A DNA stretch of 64,000 bases from Candidozyma auris (lineage: Eukaryota; Ascomycota; Pichiomycetes; Serinales; Metschnikowiaceae), in contig NC_072814.1 in NCBI RefSeq assembly GCF_003013715.1, forward strand, positions 2,046,001-2,110,000. The letters run 5' to 3'. Both the position numbers and the translations under genes were made by a program. This document shows positions 40,772 through 51,191 of this stretch, piece after piece. Below the pieces are notes generated by a model. That model did not search any database. It was not told the DNA's origin and saw only the letters and a program-made list of their open reading frames with translations. The stretch's first letter is position 1, and each line of letters begins with the position of its first letter.

Positions 40772-41275
40772 TGATCAACCTATAGCTTATAAGAAGAGAC
40801 TCGGGATGCTTGCCTGTTCTGCGTGGTGAAGAGTCGAGCGAAGAAAAGGATGTAGGGGAATTTAAAGAAAGAAAAAAAAAAAAAAAAAATATGAAAATGG
40901 TACCGCGATTGCTTCCGAGGCTCAGGAATACCCAGTCACGGGCAACATTCAGAGAGAGGTTCTTAACACTCACATGTCTGCACTTGAATTTCTTCATTTT
41001 GTTATTTTCATTTTTGCTGTATACGTGAGTTGAGACACGGAGACAAACAAAACGTGTGACAGTCATGTGGCATTCGTGTGGTACGAGCATTGTATCTATG
41101 GGGTATGTCCTGGAGCGCTTTGATTTCACGATAGTCACCTTAATAAAGTTCTTGTCGCGTAAGGCGAAGTGCATGGACCATAAGTTTGCTACGCTTCTAG
41201 GCTGAAAATTCAACCATGCTCGTTAATCGACTATAATAATTGATGAAATTCTTTTCTGAATGATAGGTATCAGAT
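40772..41275. promoter_or_regulatory. ELO2 upstream region and ROM2 3' flank
   Basis: About 0.5 kb. It holds the ELO2 promoter and an A-run of 18 at 40872-40889. A minus-strand frame crosses it (to 41213), but it starts at a non-ATG-supported position and encodes poly-Phe from the A-run, so I do not call it a gene. Confidence 0.5.
40872..40889. repeat. Homopolymer A18
   Basis: Eighteen A residues in a row in the ELO2 upstream region. Yeast promoters often have such poly(dA:dT) tracts, which keep DNA free of nucleosomes. Confidence 0.85.
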
Positions 41276-44200
41276 TTAATTTACTTGCTTTGGTTTTAAG
41301 TTGAGGAAATCAATCGAGACAATGATATCGTATCCATTCTCCTCGCAAGCATACAATGCCTCGTGCTCATTAGAATGCAAAAATCTAATGTTTTCTCCAA
41401 TCAAGGCCCTTATAAGTGTTGTACTTTCGAGATCTCTTATCTCTATAAAGCCCGGATCGAACGCCAAAAGGTAAGGGTAAAATAGAGCAATATTTTGAGG
41501 CGACCCCTCCCAAAATATTCCCCAGTCATGTTTTGTTCGCCAACCATTCCGGTTGATTAAGAAGGAAAACTCGCTGTAGCTTAACAAGAAGTTTTTCCCC
41601 AAGCGATGTATGCCAAGTGGGGCGACACTCTCTCTTTGTGTGGCGAAATCTAAAGAAGGATCGGCTTCATCGAGAATTGGTTCTTTTCTGCCTGCTTCGA
41701 GCGACAAAATTTCAAACCCTTTGGTACACCCGATACAAAGCTTGGTCTTCAAAAAAGATATCGAGACCGGCTCCGATAAAAAGGCAATCTCTCTAACCTC
41801 TGGCTTTTTAGCTTTTCCTCTATTCTTTGAGTCAAACGGATTGGTCGGTTCAACTATACTGATGGCTTTTGCACTGCCACTTTTCACAGCGCATACTAAC
41901 AAGCGGCCGTCGCAAACACCGGTTTTGAAAAATGAGACATAATTTAAAATGACCTTCCCACTTCGGGTATTCTTGAGATGATCCAAGGAATCGGTGCATG
42001 GTAGATCAAATTCGTATAACGTCTTTTCCGATAGCACCAATAATTTAGAATATTCCACCAAAACTTCCATTCGAGTTATGTATGGCTTGCTGATCACCAT
42101 AGTCGGATCGGAGCAAATCTTTTCGTTTGATGTCATACTTATGGAGCGCACAGTAGACACCCACACTCCGGCATCAGTTCCGTATAATAGCTTTTTACCT
42201 CCGTAACAGGGCACAGCGCAGTTGATTCTGTTGTGGCCCGTGAATCTCCGCGTCTCATATTTACTCAAACAGAAAATATCATGCTTCTCCAAAAGCTTTT
42301 TTTGTTGTTGCTGAACTTGCAGTAATATCTGACTCTGATTAGTAACATCATCGGCGTACAACGAGACATGAACAGGATTATTTCCAAGACCCAAGAAGTT
42401 CACTTGAAATTTTTGTTGGGAGGACGAGACAGGATTGTAGTTGGAAACCTCAGCTCTATTTCTCAAACTGATATCTGAGATTATGGACCCATTCTCCCTG
42501 AATGGTAGTATCGTTTTGATTCCAGGTGACTCGTACCCACTGTTGACGAAAAGTAAAGGTAGATAGATAGGTCTTTCAAAGACTTTGTGAACCTCTCGCT
42601 TATTTTGTATTTTATGCTTTACAAGCAATAATGCATGCTCAAAAAGGTAAAGATCGATCTTCTCGTTGTCTCTCTTCCTGTTGAGAGTCACTTGATAGAC
42701 AATCCTATTATTGTAATTAAGTTTGAAATTGAATCGATCTTCAAGTGTCTGTCGACCCAAGAGTCTATGCAAAACCATTATCTTGTGACGATCCGTGCTC
42801 TCACCTGTTTGAATGTTGACTCTGTGTAATACTTTCTCGATTTCCTCCTTCGCTTTGACAAGATTATTATAATCAGGAGAGGATTCTTTAGTATTTTTGA
42901 GGATACCGCCCAATAAAAGCTGATATCTTGCTGGACGCTGTACACCTTTAATCAAAAAGGACGACAAATCTTGTTTTCTGGACTCAGGTTTCTTCTCGAT
43001 AGCGTCCAAGAATCTTGCGTACTTCATGTTGACCTGCTGTTGCCTCTCGTGTTCAAAGCTGGCGAAGACTTTATTACCGGAATATTTTATGAAAGGCTCA
43101 AAACTGCCAACGAACTGTAAAAACACATCACCCACACTTTCGATGACAGGCTTTTGCGCCTGTTGTCGGTTGGTGAGAGCCTCGCTCAAACTCCTTGCCA
43201 AGCGAAGCAAATCACTTACACCACCAAAAACGGTTCTTATAAATGCCTCTCTCTCTCGTTCTGGAATGATGTTGTTTGCAGGGTTTTTAAGAGGTAAGAT
43301 ATAGAAATCCGTCATGAACTCTAGATCTTTCACGTAATCTCTTTCAGTATAGATGAGCTCATAAATAAGCTCTTGTCTCATCTTTTCGTGCTTGTCAAGT
43401 TTCTCCAAAATTGCTTGATCGACAGTTTCGTGCCAGAGTGTCTTACTGGTTTCAGTATCATGCAAAGAAAGCCTCGATACAGCTCTTTTGAGTCCCCCTC
43501 TGGGTTTCATGTTGAGTCTAGCTTGTTGCTCTAGTCGACGAGGGCAGGCGATCGAGTAGCAAAGACGATCACGAGTACAAGTTGGAGAGTAGCAGTTACT
43601 CAAAATAGTAAATACGCCATTAACACCAGATAAATCAGGAAGCTCTCCAGTCTTCGTCTGCGAGTTGAATACAGCAACATTGCCGTCAATAGGACTTGGA
43701 GGAATGCTTGGAGGAGCAGAACTAGTTGGATATGGCGCTGCCGATGGAGGTTGTGGCAGAACAGATAGCAGATGCTCGTTAAATGAGCCACGATTGGAGT
43801 TGTTATTGCTAGTTCCGCTGCCCGCAGGCTCGTCCTCAAAAAATTCCACGTCATTATAATTTCGGCTAAATGTGTAGACCTCATGACTCGAATCTCTCAA
43901 TCGATGATTGTACGTCACGTCATGAAAAAACTTCTGAGCATCCAATGAACGGCCCAAAAGCAATGCAAGGTTACGATCATTTGTGCGAATGATACTGCAA
44001 AGTACATCAACTGCATTATCCCCCGTGAAGGAATCGTGATACTCCAAACCATCCTTCATGTTAATTGTCAAAGCAATTGAATCCTTAAAGGCTTTAGCAA
44101 CACGGGAAAGAATTGCTGGGTAGATAGCAGGTTTTCTTGATTGATACAACGCCATAGTCCTTTGGGATGTGAGAGTGGTTGATGATACATTGCGATCAGT

Positions 44201-45316
44201 TTTGTTTTGAAGCGAAGCAGACGAAGAAAATTTTTTCGTTGAAAGTGATGACAACTTGCCCAATGAGCTAAAAGACCTGGATTTTGAAGATAAGGAAAAT
44301 GTATGGGACGAATTTGCACTGGAATTAGCTTGACGACTGCCATGAGAGCTTGTTTGCAGTGAGTGCAAGTAGTTAGAAGGTGCACTATTGTGCTTAGTTG
44401 AAGACGCTGAGAAAGACATCGCCCGTGAATCTATCTTTTTTGACGGATGAGTGTTATTTGGTACCGTAGGAGACGAGGCGATTCTTCGACCATCCAGTGC
44501 TGCCCTATTCGAAGTGTGAAATACTCTGGCTTGAGAAGCGTGAAGTTGAGAGGACAAATTCCCAAACAGACCTGGCTGTGAAAAGTTTGTCTCATTGGAT
44601 AGGAAGCCCCCCCTTCTATTTTCTTGAGATGTTGTGGCTCCCAAATACCCGTGCTCGGGCACAACATTAAACGATGAGTTACTTTTATAGTTCTCCGGGA
44701 TCAAAACTTCTGATCTCGTTTCCAGACCTACCCTTTGAGCGCTACCCTTATCAAAAATAGCGTCATGAGCGGATTTTCCTGACAGCCGCGTTACGTTATC
44801 GGTCATTGAGTTTGAGAAATTTTGCGTGATTTGGCCAGTGAAGGACCTATTGCTTCGAGCGTGAGAGTCAACGTACTGTAAATTTGGGCGTTGTGAGTAG
44901 CCTGCGATATAACGCTCATTTGGAGCTGCATCGATGCCACCACTGATATTTGAAGGAAACTGGGTAGCAACAGGATAAGAGGTTGATCCCAGTCGATGAT
45001 CCTTAGGACGAGAGTCTTGATTCGGGACGTAATTATAGTTCAAGACGGGTTGATGGTGATGAACGTTTTCATACTGTAACAGCGGTGTAGAGTTTGCGTT
45101 TCTCTCTTGATAATACATCGAATTAGATAGGTTTTGTGGTTTGGTGTAGTTATCAGATTGTCCTGGATGAGGTGCACGACTCTGAAAGGAGTCTGCTGTC
45201 GAATACTCTGGTATGGATCGTTTGCCTTTTCCAACGTGAGCAAGCATACCTTGCGGTATTAGGTGCTCTGGAAGGTTTACTGCATCTGACCGGGCAGTTC
45301 CTTTACTGTAAGACAT
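41276..45316 (-). CDS. ROM2: Rho1 GDP/GTP exchange factor
   Basis: The 1346-aa exchange factor activates Rho1 in cell-wall integrity signalling. The N-terminal third is Ser/Asn/Gln-rich and disordered. A DEP domain lies near residues 395-480 (around LTINMKDGLEYHDSFTGDNAVDVL). The Dbl-homology domain begins near residue 639 (RQELIYELIYTERDYVKDLEF) and includes KGVQRPARYQLLL. A PH domain spans roughly 845-995, and a C-terminal citron-homology (CNH) domain about 1015-1340. The frame is open further upstream to a GTG at 45412, but the first ATG is 45316, giving MSYSKGTARSD. Length equals yeast Rom2 (1356 aa). Rom1 or Tus1 are less likely because of layout. Confidence 0.93.
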   Translation of the reverse strand: MSYSKGTARSDAVNLPEHLIPQGMLAHVGKGKRSIPEYSTADSFQSRAPHPGQSDNYTKPQNLSNSMYYQERNANSTPLLQYENVHHHQPVLNYNYVPNQDSRPKDHRLGSTSYPVATQFPSNISGGIDAAPNERYIAGYSQRPNLQYVDSHARSNRSFTGQITQNFSNSMTDNVTRLSGKSAHDAIFDKGSAQRVGLETRSEVLIPENYKSNSSFNVVPEHGYLGATTSQENRRGGFLSNETNFSQPGLFGNLSSQLHASQARVFHTSNRAALDGRRIASSPTVPNNTHPSKKIDSRAMSFSASSTKHNSAPSNYLHSLQTSSHGSRQANSSANSSHTFSLSSKSRSFSSLGKLSSLSTKKFSSSASLQNKTDRNVSSTTLTSQRTMALYQSRKPAIYPAILSRVAKAFKDSIALTINMKDGLEYHDSFTGDNAVDVLCSIIRTNDRNLALLLGRSLDAQKFFHDVTYNHRLRDSSHEVYTFSRNYNDVEFFEDEPAGSGTSNNNSNRGSFNEHLLSVLPQPPSAAPYPTSSAPPSIPPSPIDGNVAVFNSQTKTGELPDLSGVNGVFTILSNCYSPTCTRDRLCYSIACPRRLEQQARLNMKPRGGLKRAVSRLSLHDTETSKTLWHETVDQAILEKLDKHEKMRQELIYELIYTERDYVKDLEFMTDFYILPLKNPANNIIPEREREAFIRTVFGGVSDLLRLARSLSEALTNRQQAQKPVIESVGDVFLQFVGSFEPFIKYSGNKVFASFEHERQQQVNMKYARFLDAIEKKPESRKQDLSSFLIKGVQRPARYQLLLGGILKNTKESSPDYNNLVKAKEEIEKVLHRVNIQTGESTDRHKIMVLHRLLGRQTLEDRFNFKLNYNNRIVYQVTLNRKRDNEKIDLYLFEHALLLVKHKIQNKREVHKVFERPIYLPLLFVNSGYESPGIKTILPFRENGSIISDISLRNRAEVSNYNPVSSSQQKFQVNFLGLGNNPVHVSLYADDVTNQSQILLQVQQQQKKLLEKHDIFCLSKYETRRFTGHNRINCAVPCYGGKKLLYGTDAGVWVSTVRSISMTSNEKICSDPTMVISKPYITRMEVLVEYSKLLVLSEKTLYEFDLPCTDSLDHLKNTRSGKVILNYVSFFKTGVCDGRLLVCAVKSGSAKAISIVEPTNPFDSKNRGKAKKPEVREIAFLSEPVSISFLKTKLCIGCTKGFEILSLEAGRKEPILDEADPSLDFATQRESVAPLGIHRLGKNFLLSYSEFSFLINRNGWRTKHDWGIFWEGSPQNIALFYPYLLAFDPGFIEIRDLESTTLIRALIGENIRFLHSNEHEALYACEENGYDIIVSIDFLNLKPKQVN

Positions 45317-46411
45317 GATGTCAAAGATGTTCCTCGACCGTAGAACGACAAGAGGTGCTGTTGTAACTGGCTTTGGTTGTTCGCTGATAGAAAAAATGAA
45401 GAATGCAGGCACTCAGCCGGAGAATAGGCGTAAAGCGACTTCGACGAGAAACCAAAAGATGTCAGAGGTGGGCAGAGCATTTTCATTAAATTAATATATA
45501 TATGAATATAAAAAAAAGGAACATGTTCAGAACAATGTTTACAAAGAAGAAGCATAATTGCATAGTTCCCAAAAGAAAAATTCGCCTGGCGAAAACCCGA
45601 AATATCGAAAGCGAGCAAACGTTGCTTGGGGAAATGTATCCTTTAGGAAACTAACGATTCCTTATATGCACACTGAACTAGGTCGGAAGAAGAGACGTCA
45701 AATTCATCAATACACTATGCGACGTTAAAATATGAAAGCCTTTAGTGTACGTCGCTTCAATCTGTGAACCTCGTGATCGCTACATTCATGAGTTTGCAGA
45801 AAAGAGGTCATATCTGGATGACAGCGATGAATACTCTACCCCCCTCGTACTCACTTTCCAATACTAAATTTCCTATACCATATTGATGATGTTTGATTAC
45901 AGACAGAGCTTTCGACACCAAATAAGATGTGGTATCGGGCCAACTACATGCCGAAGATGAGACTTGTCTTTCTGTTTAAGAAGGAAGTAAGATGGGCAAG
46001 AGTCAAGCCAATGTGACTGGTGTTCCCTCAGATTCCAATACAATGCGCTGAGCGCCTGGAGCACGCTTGAGTTCTCCAAGTGATCTCAGCAACCCAACAT
46101 TTATCCCCGAGAAAATCTTTAAAGATGGGACAGAGGAAAAGGCTTGCTCCCTCGCCATCAACTAAGTAGTCTATGGCTGTCCACATTGTATGAGCAAAGA
46201 ACCTCAATAAAAGTATTAGTCATACGAGTGATCATACATGGACTCGTAGTCGATTTTGTCTATTTGAAGACGCAAGACTGGCTACCGTCAGCACTACTGT
46301 TCCTCCGATATGTCACTGGATATATTATATAGGTTCTGCATAAAAGATGAATTTTGAGAAAATCGGACACATATTCCATAAAACGACCTTACCACTTTTA
46401 ATTCACGAGTG
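45317..46411. promoter_or_regulatory. Divergent intergenic region ROM2 / ARC18 (about 1.1 kb)
   Basis: It should contain both promoters. ORFs of about 60 codons occur on both strands, but none looks conserved. A TATATTATATAGG stretch near 46319-46330 lies about 85 bp from the ARC18 start and may serve as its TATA element. I see no RNA gene. Confidence 0.45.
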
Positions 46412-46939
46412 ATGCCTGCTTATCATTCAACTTTTTTAAACGAGGGGCCAGCTGAAAGAACCGTTTTGAATTTCATTTTATTGCCAATTCATACACAATT
46501 CAGAGGACCCTCCTATCCACCCGATTCTGAATACGATATAATCGAGGAGACTCTAGACTTATTCAGGGCGAATTCTTTCTTTCGAAACTTCGACATAAAA
46601 GGCCCCGCAGATAGAGTACTCATTTATGGAATATTATTCATCAGTGATTGTTTGTCAAGACTCAATTCTAAGACAAATTACAAGGAAGCTGTCCGATTGC
46701 TCAATAACCTAGCTCTAGACTCTTTTGCCCTCCCAGGAGATGTTGGTTTTCCGTTGAATGCACTTTACCTGCTGCCATCATCCAAAAATGATGCTGATTT
46801 GCTTCGTGCCTATTTGCAGCAATTCCGTCAAGAGTTAGCTGATCGATTGTTGAAGAGAATCTACCGCGATAACACCGCTTCTCCAAGTAAGTTCTGGTTG
46901 GCGTTTTCCAAAAGGAGATTCATGAATAAAAGCTTATGA
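46412..46939 (+). CDS. ARC18: Arp2/3 complex subunit ARPC3 (p21)
   Basis: The 175-aa subunit is part of the Arp2/3 complex that nucleates branched actin at cortical patches. It begins MPAYHSTFLNEGP, the conserved ARPC3 start, which fixes the ATG at 46412; the GTG before it is not used. Further matches are NFILLPIHTQFRGP, DIKGPADRVLIYGILFISDC, the segment PLNALYLLP, LLRAYLQQFRQELADRL, and the C-terminus FSKRRFMNKSL. Length equals yeast Arc18 (178 aa). No intron is visible. Confidence 0.95.
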   Translation: MPAYHSTFLNEGPAERTVLNFILLPIHTQFRGPSYPPDSEYDIIEETLDLFRANSFFRNFDIKGPADRVLIYGILFISDCLSRLNSKTNYKEAVRLLNNLALDSFALPGDVGFPLNALYLLPSSKNDADLLRAYLQQFRQELADRLLKRIYRDNTASPSKFWLAFSKRRFMNKSL

Positions 46940-47410
46940 GATAGAGAACTTGATTGTTTGAACACGAACATTTGTCTTTTCGTCTGGATTCTACATCTTG
47001 TCGCAAAAGTTTTGAAGGCACAATCTTTTTGAAGTGTACAGCGATCAAGAAAGATGTAAGTCACATATATAATGAATGATAGCAATGATTTAAACCTAAC
47101 AGAAATAATAAAAAAATAAAATAAAATAAAAAAAAACTTATTTGGGCCACTATTAGATCTTCTGACTTACCGAAGAAGCGATGGTATTCACAATGATGTG
47201 TGGCTACAAGCATTTCAAATTTTCACAGTCGCCATCAAAAGACTCCTTTACAAATATTTGAAAAAGGAGCTAGTGTCTAGGGTGCAAAGGCGCCCGCTAA
47301 CTTTGCCTCGACTTCGCGAATATCCTAGCGAGGCAAGGCGTTTCAATATGGCACGGTAGTTGATGTAAATGTCTTCACTAGATATTTTTCCATCTCGATA
47401 GTCTTGCACA
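46940..47410. other. ARC18 3' flank
   Basis: About 0.5 kb. An AT-only stretch of A-runs lies near 47100-47138. A hairpin with 8-bp arms TTGCCTCG and CGAGGCAA is at 47303-47336. An antisense 68-codon frame (47248-47454) covers the hairpin, but its start is GTG. Confidence 0.4.
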
Positions 47411-47587
47411 ATGAGTCGGCCAAGTCTACCTGAGGTACATGGAGTGTTTATCACAAATTGTTTCGAAATCTACTATTGTCGTTCATGTAAGCAATTGCAA
47501 ACATCTCTCTTAGGCTGCAATTTCGAATTCATACCATTGATCGATCGACACCACTACGATAAATATCGAAATGTGGAGGTAATGTAA
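47411..47587 (+). CDS. Possible small Cys-rich protein (58 aa)
   Basis: ATG at 47411 opens 58 codons ending TAA at 47585-47587. It has three closely spaced cysteines after Cys17: C23 and C26 in YYCRSCKQLQ and C36 in LLGCNFEF, followed by RHHYDKYRNVEV. A CxxC pair with a further Cys/His cluster could bind zinc. GTAAGT lies at 47584-47589, overlapping the stop, so an intron could extend the protein; a 3' site at GTACTCAG (about 47620) would give a further Cys-containing end. An antisense 68-codon frame overlaps, but this strand reads better. No family recognised. Confidence 0.35.
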   Translation: MSRPSLPEVHGVFITNCFEIYYCRSCKQLQTSLLGCNFEFIPLIDRHHYDKYRNVEVM

Positions 47588-47833
47588 GTACCATTAATAG
47601 AGTGACAAGAAGGTACTCAGTTGCTCTACTGGTCGAAGCGCAATATTATGCAGATCGTATTGGCTGCAAGATAATTGAACTCTATTCATTTCGCATTGCA
47701 TGGCCTTCCACGTGTACTCGTAATGAAAAGATGCAGCTCGATAAGGTGTGTCGCATCCACCAGTAGAGAATGATTATTTAAGACAGGTTTCGCTTCCATA
47801 CTCGTTTATTGTTTCTTAAGTGAGTCGATACTT

Positions 47834-49978
47834 ATGTCGTTAGTTATAGTTAATTTGATAGGTTTGAAGACACTAACTATCTTGGTGATTACCATGATGG
47901 TAAATGCCGCTATTGTGCAGAATTTAGAATCACTACACCTTCAGATAGAAAGCAGGGAGCACAAGTCTTCACTTATCGATAGTATCTATCAGAACTTGAG
48001 CCTTGAAGATCATGACTTCGTTGATTCCACTTTATTGAATCTCACAAATTTCCGTGGCAACAGGTGTGAATCGTGTCACAATAAGATTAAGTATGCTCAA
48101 TACTTGTTACAGAAATATCCAACTAAGGATCATTTAATTTCTCTTACATTATACAAATACTGTTTGGAACAGAATAAAGGAAAGGATTCAAAATGCGAGT
48201 TTGTCGATTTCTTTTTATTCACAGCTCAAAGAGAAAAGGCCGAGTCGGATGCCAGAAACCAAGCCATGGCTGGTTTGGAAGGCGAAACATCAGTCAATTT
48301 CTTCTTCAATGATTTCACAGAAATGGTCAGGAACTTTAATACTTCTTCAAAGCTCTCACTAGACTATTATTGTCACTATAAAGGAAAATATTGTGAATTG
48401 CCCACAACGCCGCCTTTAGAAACTATATTTAATTTGACTTCCTTCTGGCCAGAGAAGACGCCAGAGAAAAAAATTGAACCGAAGTATAACACTACAAGAG
48501 AAAGTTTTAATGTCTTACATCTTTCAGACTTTCACAACCAATTGCGTTTTCAAATTGGGGCAGAGGCCAATTGCTCACAGGGCCTTTGTTGCCTACCTGA
48601 GTCATATAATCAGGACTTGATTCCCAAGGGCTATAATTTCACTGACGTCTACCAACATGCCGGTGCAAACATGAGCAACGTGAAACTTTCATTTTATCCT
48701 GATGCTGAATTTTCGCCGATCGACGATACCTATTTTGAGGGTAAATATCACGACATGCCGGCATTTAGGGGATGGAATTGGGCATGGGAGCCAGCTACAA
48801 CATTTGGAAATTACCAATGTGATCCGCCCGAAGTTATGCTTAATCATTCTTTGAAGCATATTTCACTGACCTTCGATAATAACAAATATGAGTTCTCGGT
48901 TTTTACTGGAGATATTGTGGACCATGACGTAGCGCATTGTGACCCTGATACGACGAGGTATGCCGAAACTCGTTCCTACAAGATCATGAGACATTTTTTA
49001 CACCAACAGCCGGTATATCCCACTTTAGGGAACCACGACACATTCCCGTACGGCCAATTGGCACCCGAGCGATTGAACAACAAAACTTTCAATGAATCAC
49101 TGTATCACTGGAACGATGACCTCATTAGTGACCTTTGGATCTCCAATGGTTGGATTGATAGTTCTTTAAAGAGTTTTATCCGTCAACATTATTCGTCATA
49201 TACCACTACAACTGATAGGGGTTTGAAGATTATTTCCCTCAATTCCAACTGCTACTATAAGAAAAACTTGTATGCATACATAAATATGGAGGCAGAGCCG
49301 GATTTGTTCGGTCAGTGGGAGTTCCTCATCAACGAATTAATAGAGAGCGAAAACTCAAACCAGCGAGTGTGGATATTAGCACACATCCCCGCGGGAGATG
49401 CTGATGCCTTGCCAATCCAATCCGAAATATTCGCAGGTATAGTGAAGCGGTTTTCTCCATTTACTATTGCAGGTATATTTTACGGCCATACTCATAGAGA
49501 TCAAGTCAAAGTTCTCTACGAAGATAATGCGCCTGTTAATATGGCTTGGATCTCTCAAGCTATCACCCCCTTGGGTCCCGCAAATCCCTCCTGGAGGTAT
49601 TATCGAGTGGAGGACGAGTCTTTCAATATTCTCGAATCTTATAACTATTATTCCCCACTAAACGCGACTTGGACAAATGGTGGAGAGGAACCCATATGGT
49701 CGTATGGATATAGTGCTAGAGACACTTATGATCCGAATCACGAATGGCCCGCTCTGGCGCCACTTAATGCTTCTTTCTGGGACAAATTCGTTGTACAGAA
49801 ATTGAAGGACAGGCACAATATACAGTTCAATCAGAGGTACACTGACTTAATGTTTCGTGAGAACCCATATGTCCCAGATTGCAAAAATGGATCACAAGTC
49901 ACAGACAAATGCTACCAAAATAATTATTGCGACGCAATTGGGTTTAAAATTGACGATTTTAACGAGTGTATCTCGTAA
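47834..49978 (+). CDS. ASM3-like: Secreted acid sphingomyelinase-like phosphodiesterase
   Basis: The 714-aa protein has a hydrophobic N-terminus (signal peptide or anchor, about residues 1-27). An N-terminal cysteine-rich saposin-B-like region follows (RCESCHNKIKYAQYLL and a matching YC/C pair), then a calcineurin-type metallophosphatase domain. Metal motifs are D232 and H234 (SDFHNQ), D360 in GDIVD, N400-H401-D402 in GNHD, and H552/H554 in GHTHRD. Many Asn-X-Ser/Thr sites indicate secretion or a vacuolar site. Relatives hydrolyse sphingomyelin or similar phosphodiesters; yeast has little sphingomyelin, so the true substrate is open. The region ends in a Cys-rich tail. Confidence 0.85.
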   Translation: MSLVIVNLIGLKTLTILVITMMVNAAIVQNLESLHLQIESREHKSSLIDSIYQNLSLEDHDFVDSTLLNLTNFRGNRCESCHNKIKYAQYLLQKYPTKDHLISLTLYKYCLEQNKGKDSKCEFVDFFLFTAQREKAESDARNQAMAGLEGETSVNFFFNDFTEMVRNFNTSSKLSLDYYCHYKGKYCELPTTPPLETIFNLTSFWPEKTPEKKIEPKYNTTRESFNVLHLSDFHNQLRFQIGAEANCSQGLCCLPESYNQDLIPKGYNFTDVYQHAGANMSNVKLSFYPDAEFSPIDDTYFEGKYHDMPAFRGWNWAWEPATTFGNYQCDPPEVMLNHSLKHISLTFDNNKYEFSVFTGDIVDHDVAHCDPDTTRYAETRSYKIMRHFLHQQPVYPTLGNHDTFPYGQLAPERLNNKTFNESLYHWNDDLISDLWISNGWIDSSLKSFIRQHYSSYTTTTDRGLKIISLNSNCYYKKNLYAYINMEAEPDLFGQWEFLINELIESENSNQRVWILAHIPAGDADALPIQSEIFAGIVKRFSPFTIAGIFYGHTHRDQVKVLYEDNAPVNMAWISQAITPLGPANPSWRYYRVEDESFNILESYNYYSPLNATWTNGGEEPIWSYGYSARDTYDPNHEWPALAPLNASFWDKFVVQKLKDRHNIQFNQRYTDLMFRENPYVPDCKNGSQVTDKCYQNNYCDAIGFKIDDFNECIS

Positions 49979-50612
49979 ATCCAATTCGCTATATTATCGT
50001 TCCTTTATGAGATAATCCTTGATTTCATTCGTTTCGTTTGTAGATTCTAGCATTTCCTATTCCTCTGTAAGAAAGTTCGATCGGATCTGAGTTTTCTGGC
50101 TCAACATCTTGAGGGAGAACCGGAAAAGTGAGATAACACTGTAGAATGAAATTCATTTAGTAAATATTAGGCCGTTTTCAATCGAACATTTGTTTGCGAC
50201 TCATCATACATAACTTCGAATTAGTGATCCGGGGTTGTAAGAAACAAGCGAGTTACAGAAAATTTGATTGGGGAACTCTACTCATTGGAAGCATCTATCA
50301 AGGACCTACATTTTTAAAGCATCGTGTGTTTCGACGATGTCTTGAAAGGAAGGGATTACACTGAAAAGGCAAGAGTTCTTGGTTTTGAAAAGCCGCTTGT
50401 TTGCTCATAGTATGCGATTTTGCCTGGCACTCCGAATACGTTCGCTTTAGGACAAAATAAAAAAGTATAGCAAGGTAACAAATGTGAAATCTATAAATTC
50501 TCTTATAAGACCACTAGCGTTAGCCCTTCTTCGATGATATTTTGTTACTGATTGAGAACTTGATCTGACTCACACGCGCAGAACACATTGCCACATATTG
50601 ATACAGAATACC
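49979..50612. other. Convergent spacer between the phosphodiesterase and CBC2
   Basis: This 0.6 kb gap lies between two 3' ends, long for convergent genes in this window (others are 7-130 bp). I find no ORF or RNA signature in it. Confidence 0.4.
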
Positions 50613-51191
50613 TTACATTCTCTCGCCAGGTACGAAGGACTCTCTTGAACCACCGCGCGACTTGCCTCGACCTCTAAAGCCTCCCCGTTGATGACCTCTA
50701 CTCCTTCCTCTACCTCGTCCTCTATAACCACCACGATACCCACCTCTTGAGAAATTAGATTCCATATGCTGAGCTTCCTGACTGGCTTGACCACCATAAA
50801 TTCCCCGCCCGAATTGTCGACCTTCTCTAAACCCAGGGTCTAAGTCTATTTCAAGCGCCTGTCCATCTAAATGCGTCCCTTTGAGAAATTTAATGGCATT
50901 GAGAGATGCATTTTCACTCTTGTATATCACAAAGCAAAACCCGCATGGAGTTAATTTGTTGCGATCAAGGCCCATTATGATTCTATCAATAGTTCCACAC
51001 TTAGAGAAAAGTTCATGGATCTGTTCCTCGGTGGTGAAGTGCGTTAGATTGCCAACATACACTGTTTTTGAGTGGATAGCTTTGATTAGACTATCAAAAT
51101 TTTGACGTCTGACCGCCTTTCGTATAAGATATTGAGACGGTTTATCAAGACGCTCGGCTGAGTTATTGTAGTTTTCTTCAAGAACCTCCAT
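50613..51191 (-). CDS. CBC2: Nuclear cap-binding complex small subunit
   Basis: The 192-aa RNA-binding protein pairs with the large subunit Sto1/Cbp80 to bind the m7G cap of nuclear transcripts. The RRM has RNP2 VYVGNL (44-49) and RNP1 GFCFVIYK (84-91), preceded by a Tyr in SQYLIRKAVRRQ that stacks on the cap. A C-terminal RGG-rich tail (about 150-192) contains repeated RGGY and RGRG units. I use the ATG at 51191; the frame continues to a TTG only. Length is similar to yeast Cbc2 (208 aa). Confidence 0.92.
   Translation of the reverse strand: MEVLEENYNNSAERLDKPSQYLIRKAVRRQNFDSLIKAIHSKTVYVGNLTHFTTEEQIHELFSKCGTIDRIIMGLDRNKLTPCGFCFVIYKSENASLNAIKFLKGTHLDGQALEIDLDPGFREGRQFGRGIYGGQASQEAQHMESNFSRGGYRGGYRGRGRGRSRGHQRGGFRGRGKSRGGSRESFVPGERM

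Noticed and set aside
40707..41213. 168-codon minus ORF over the ELO2 start
   Set aside because: Overlaps the well-supported ELO2 start and encodes poly-Phe from an A18 run; no family features.
50570..50797. 75-codon minus ORF rich in Glu and Val
   Set aside because: It is the shadow of the RGG-repeat tail of CBC2 in another frame.
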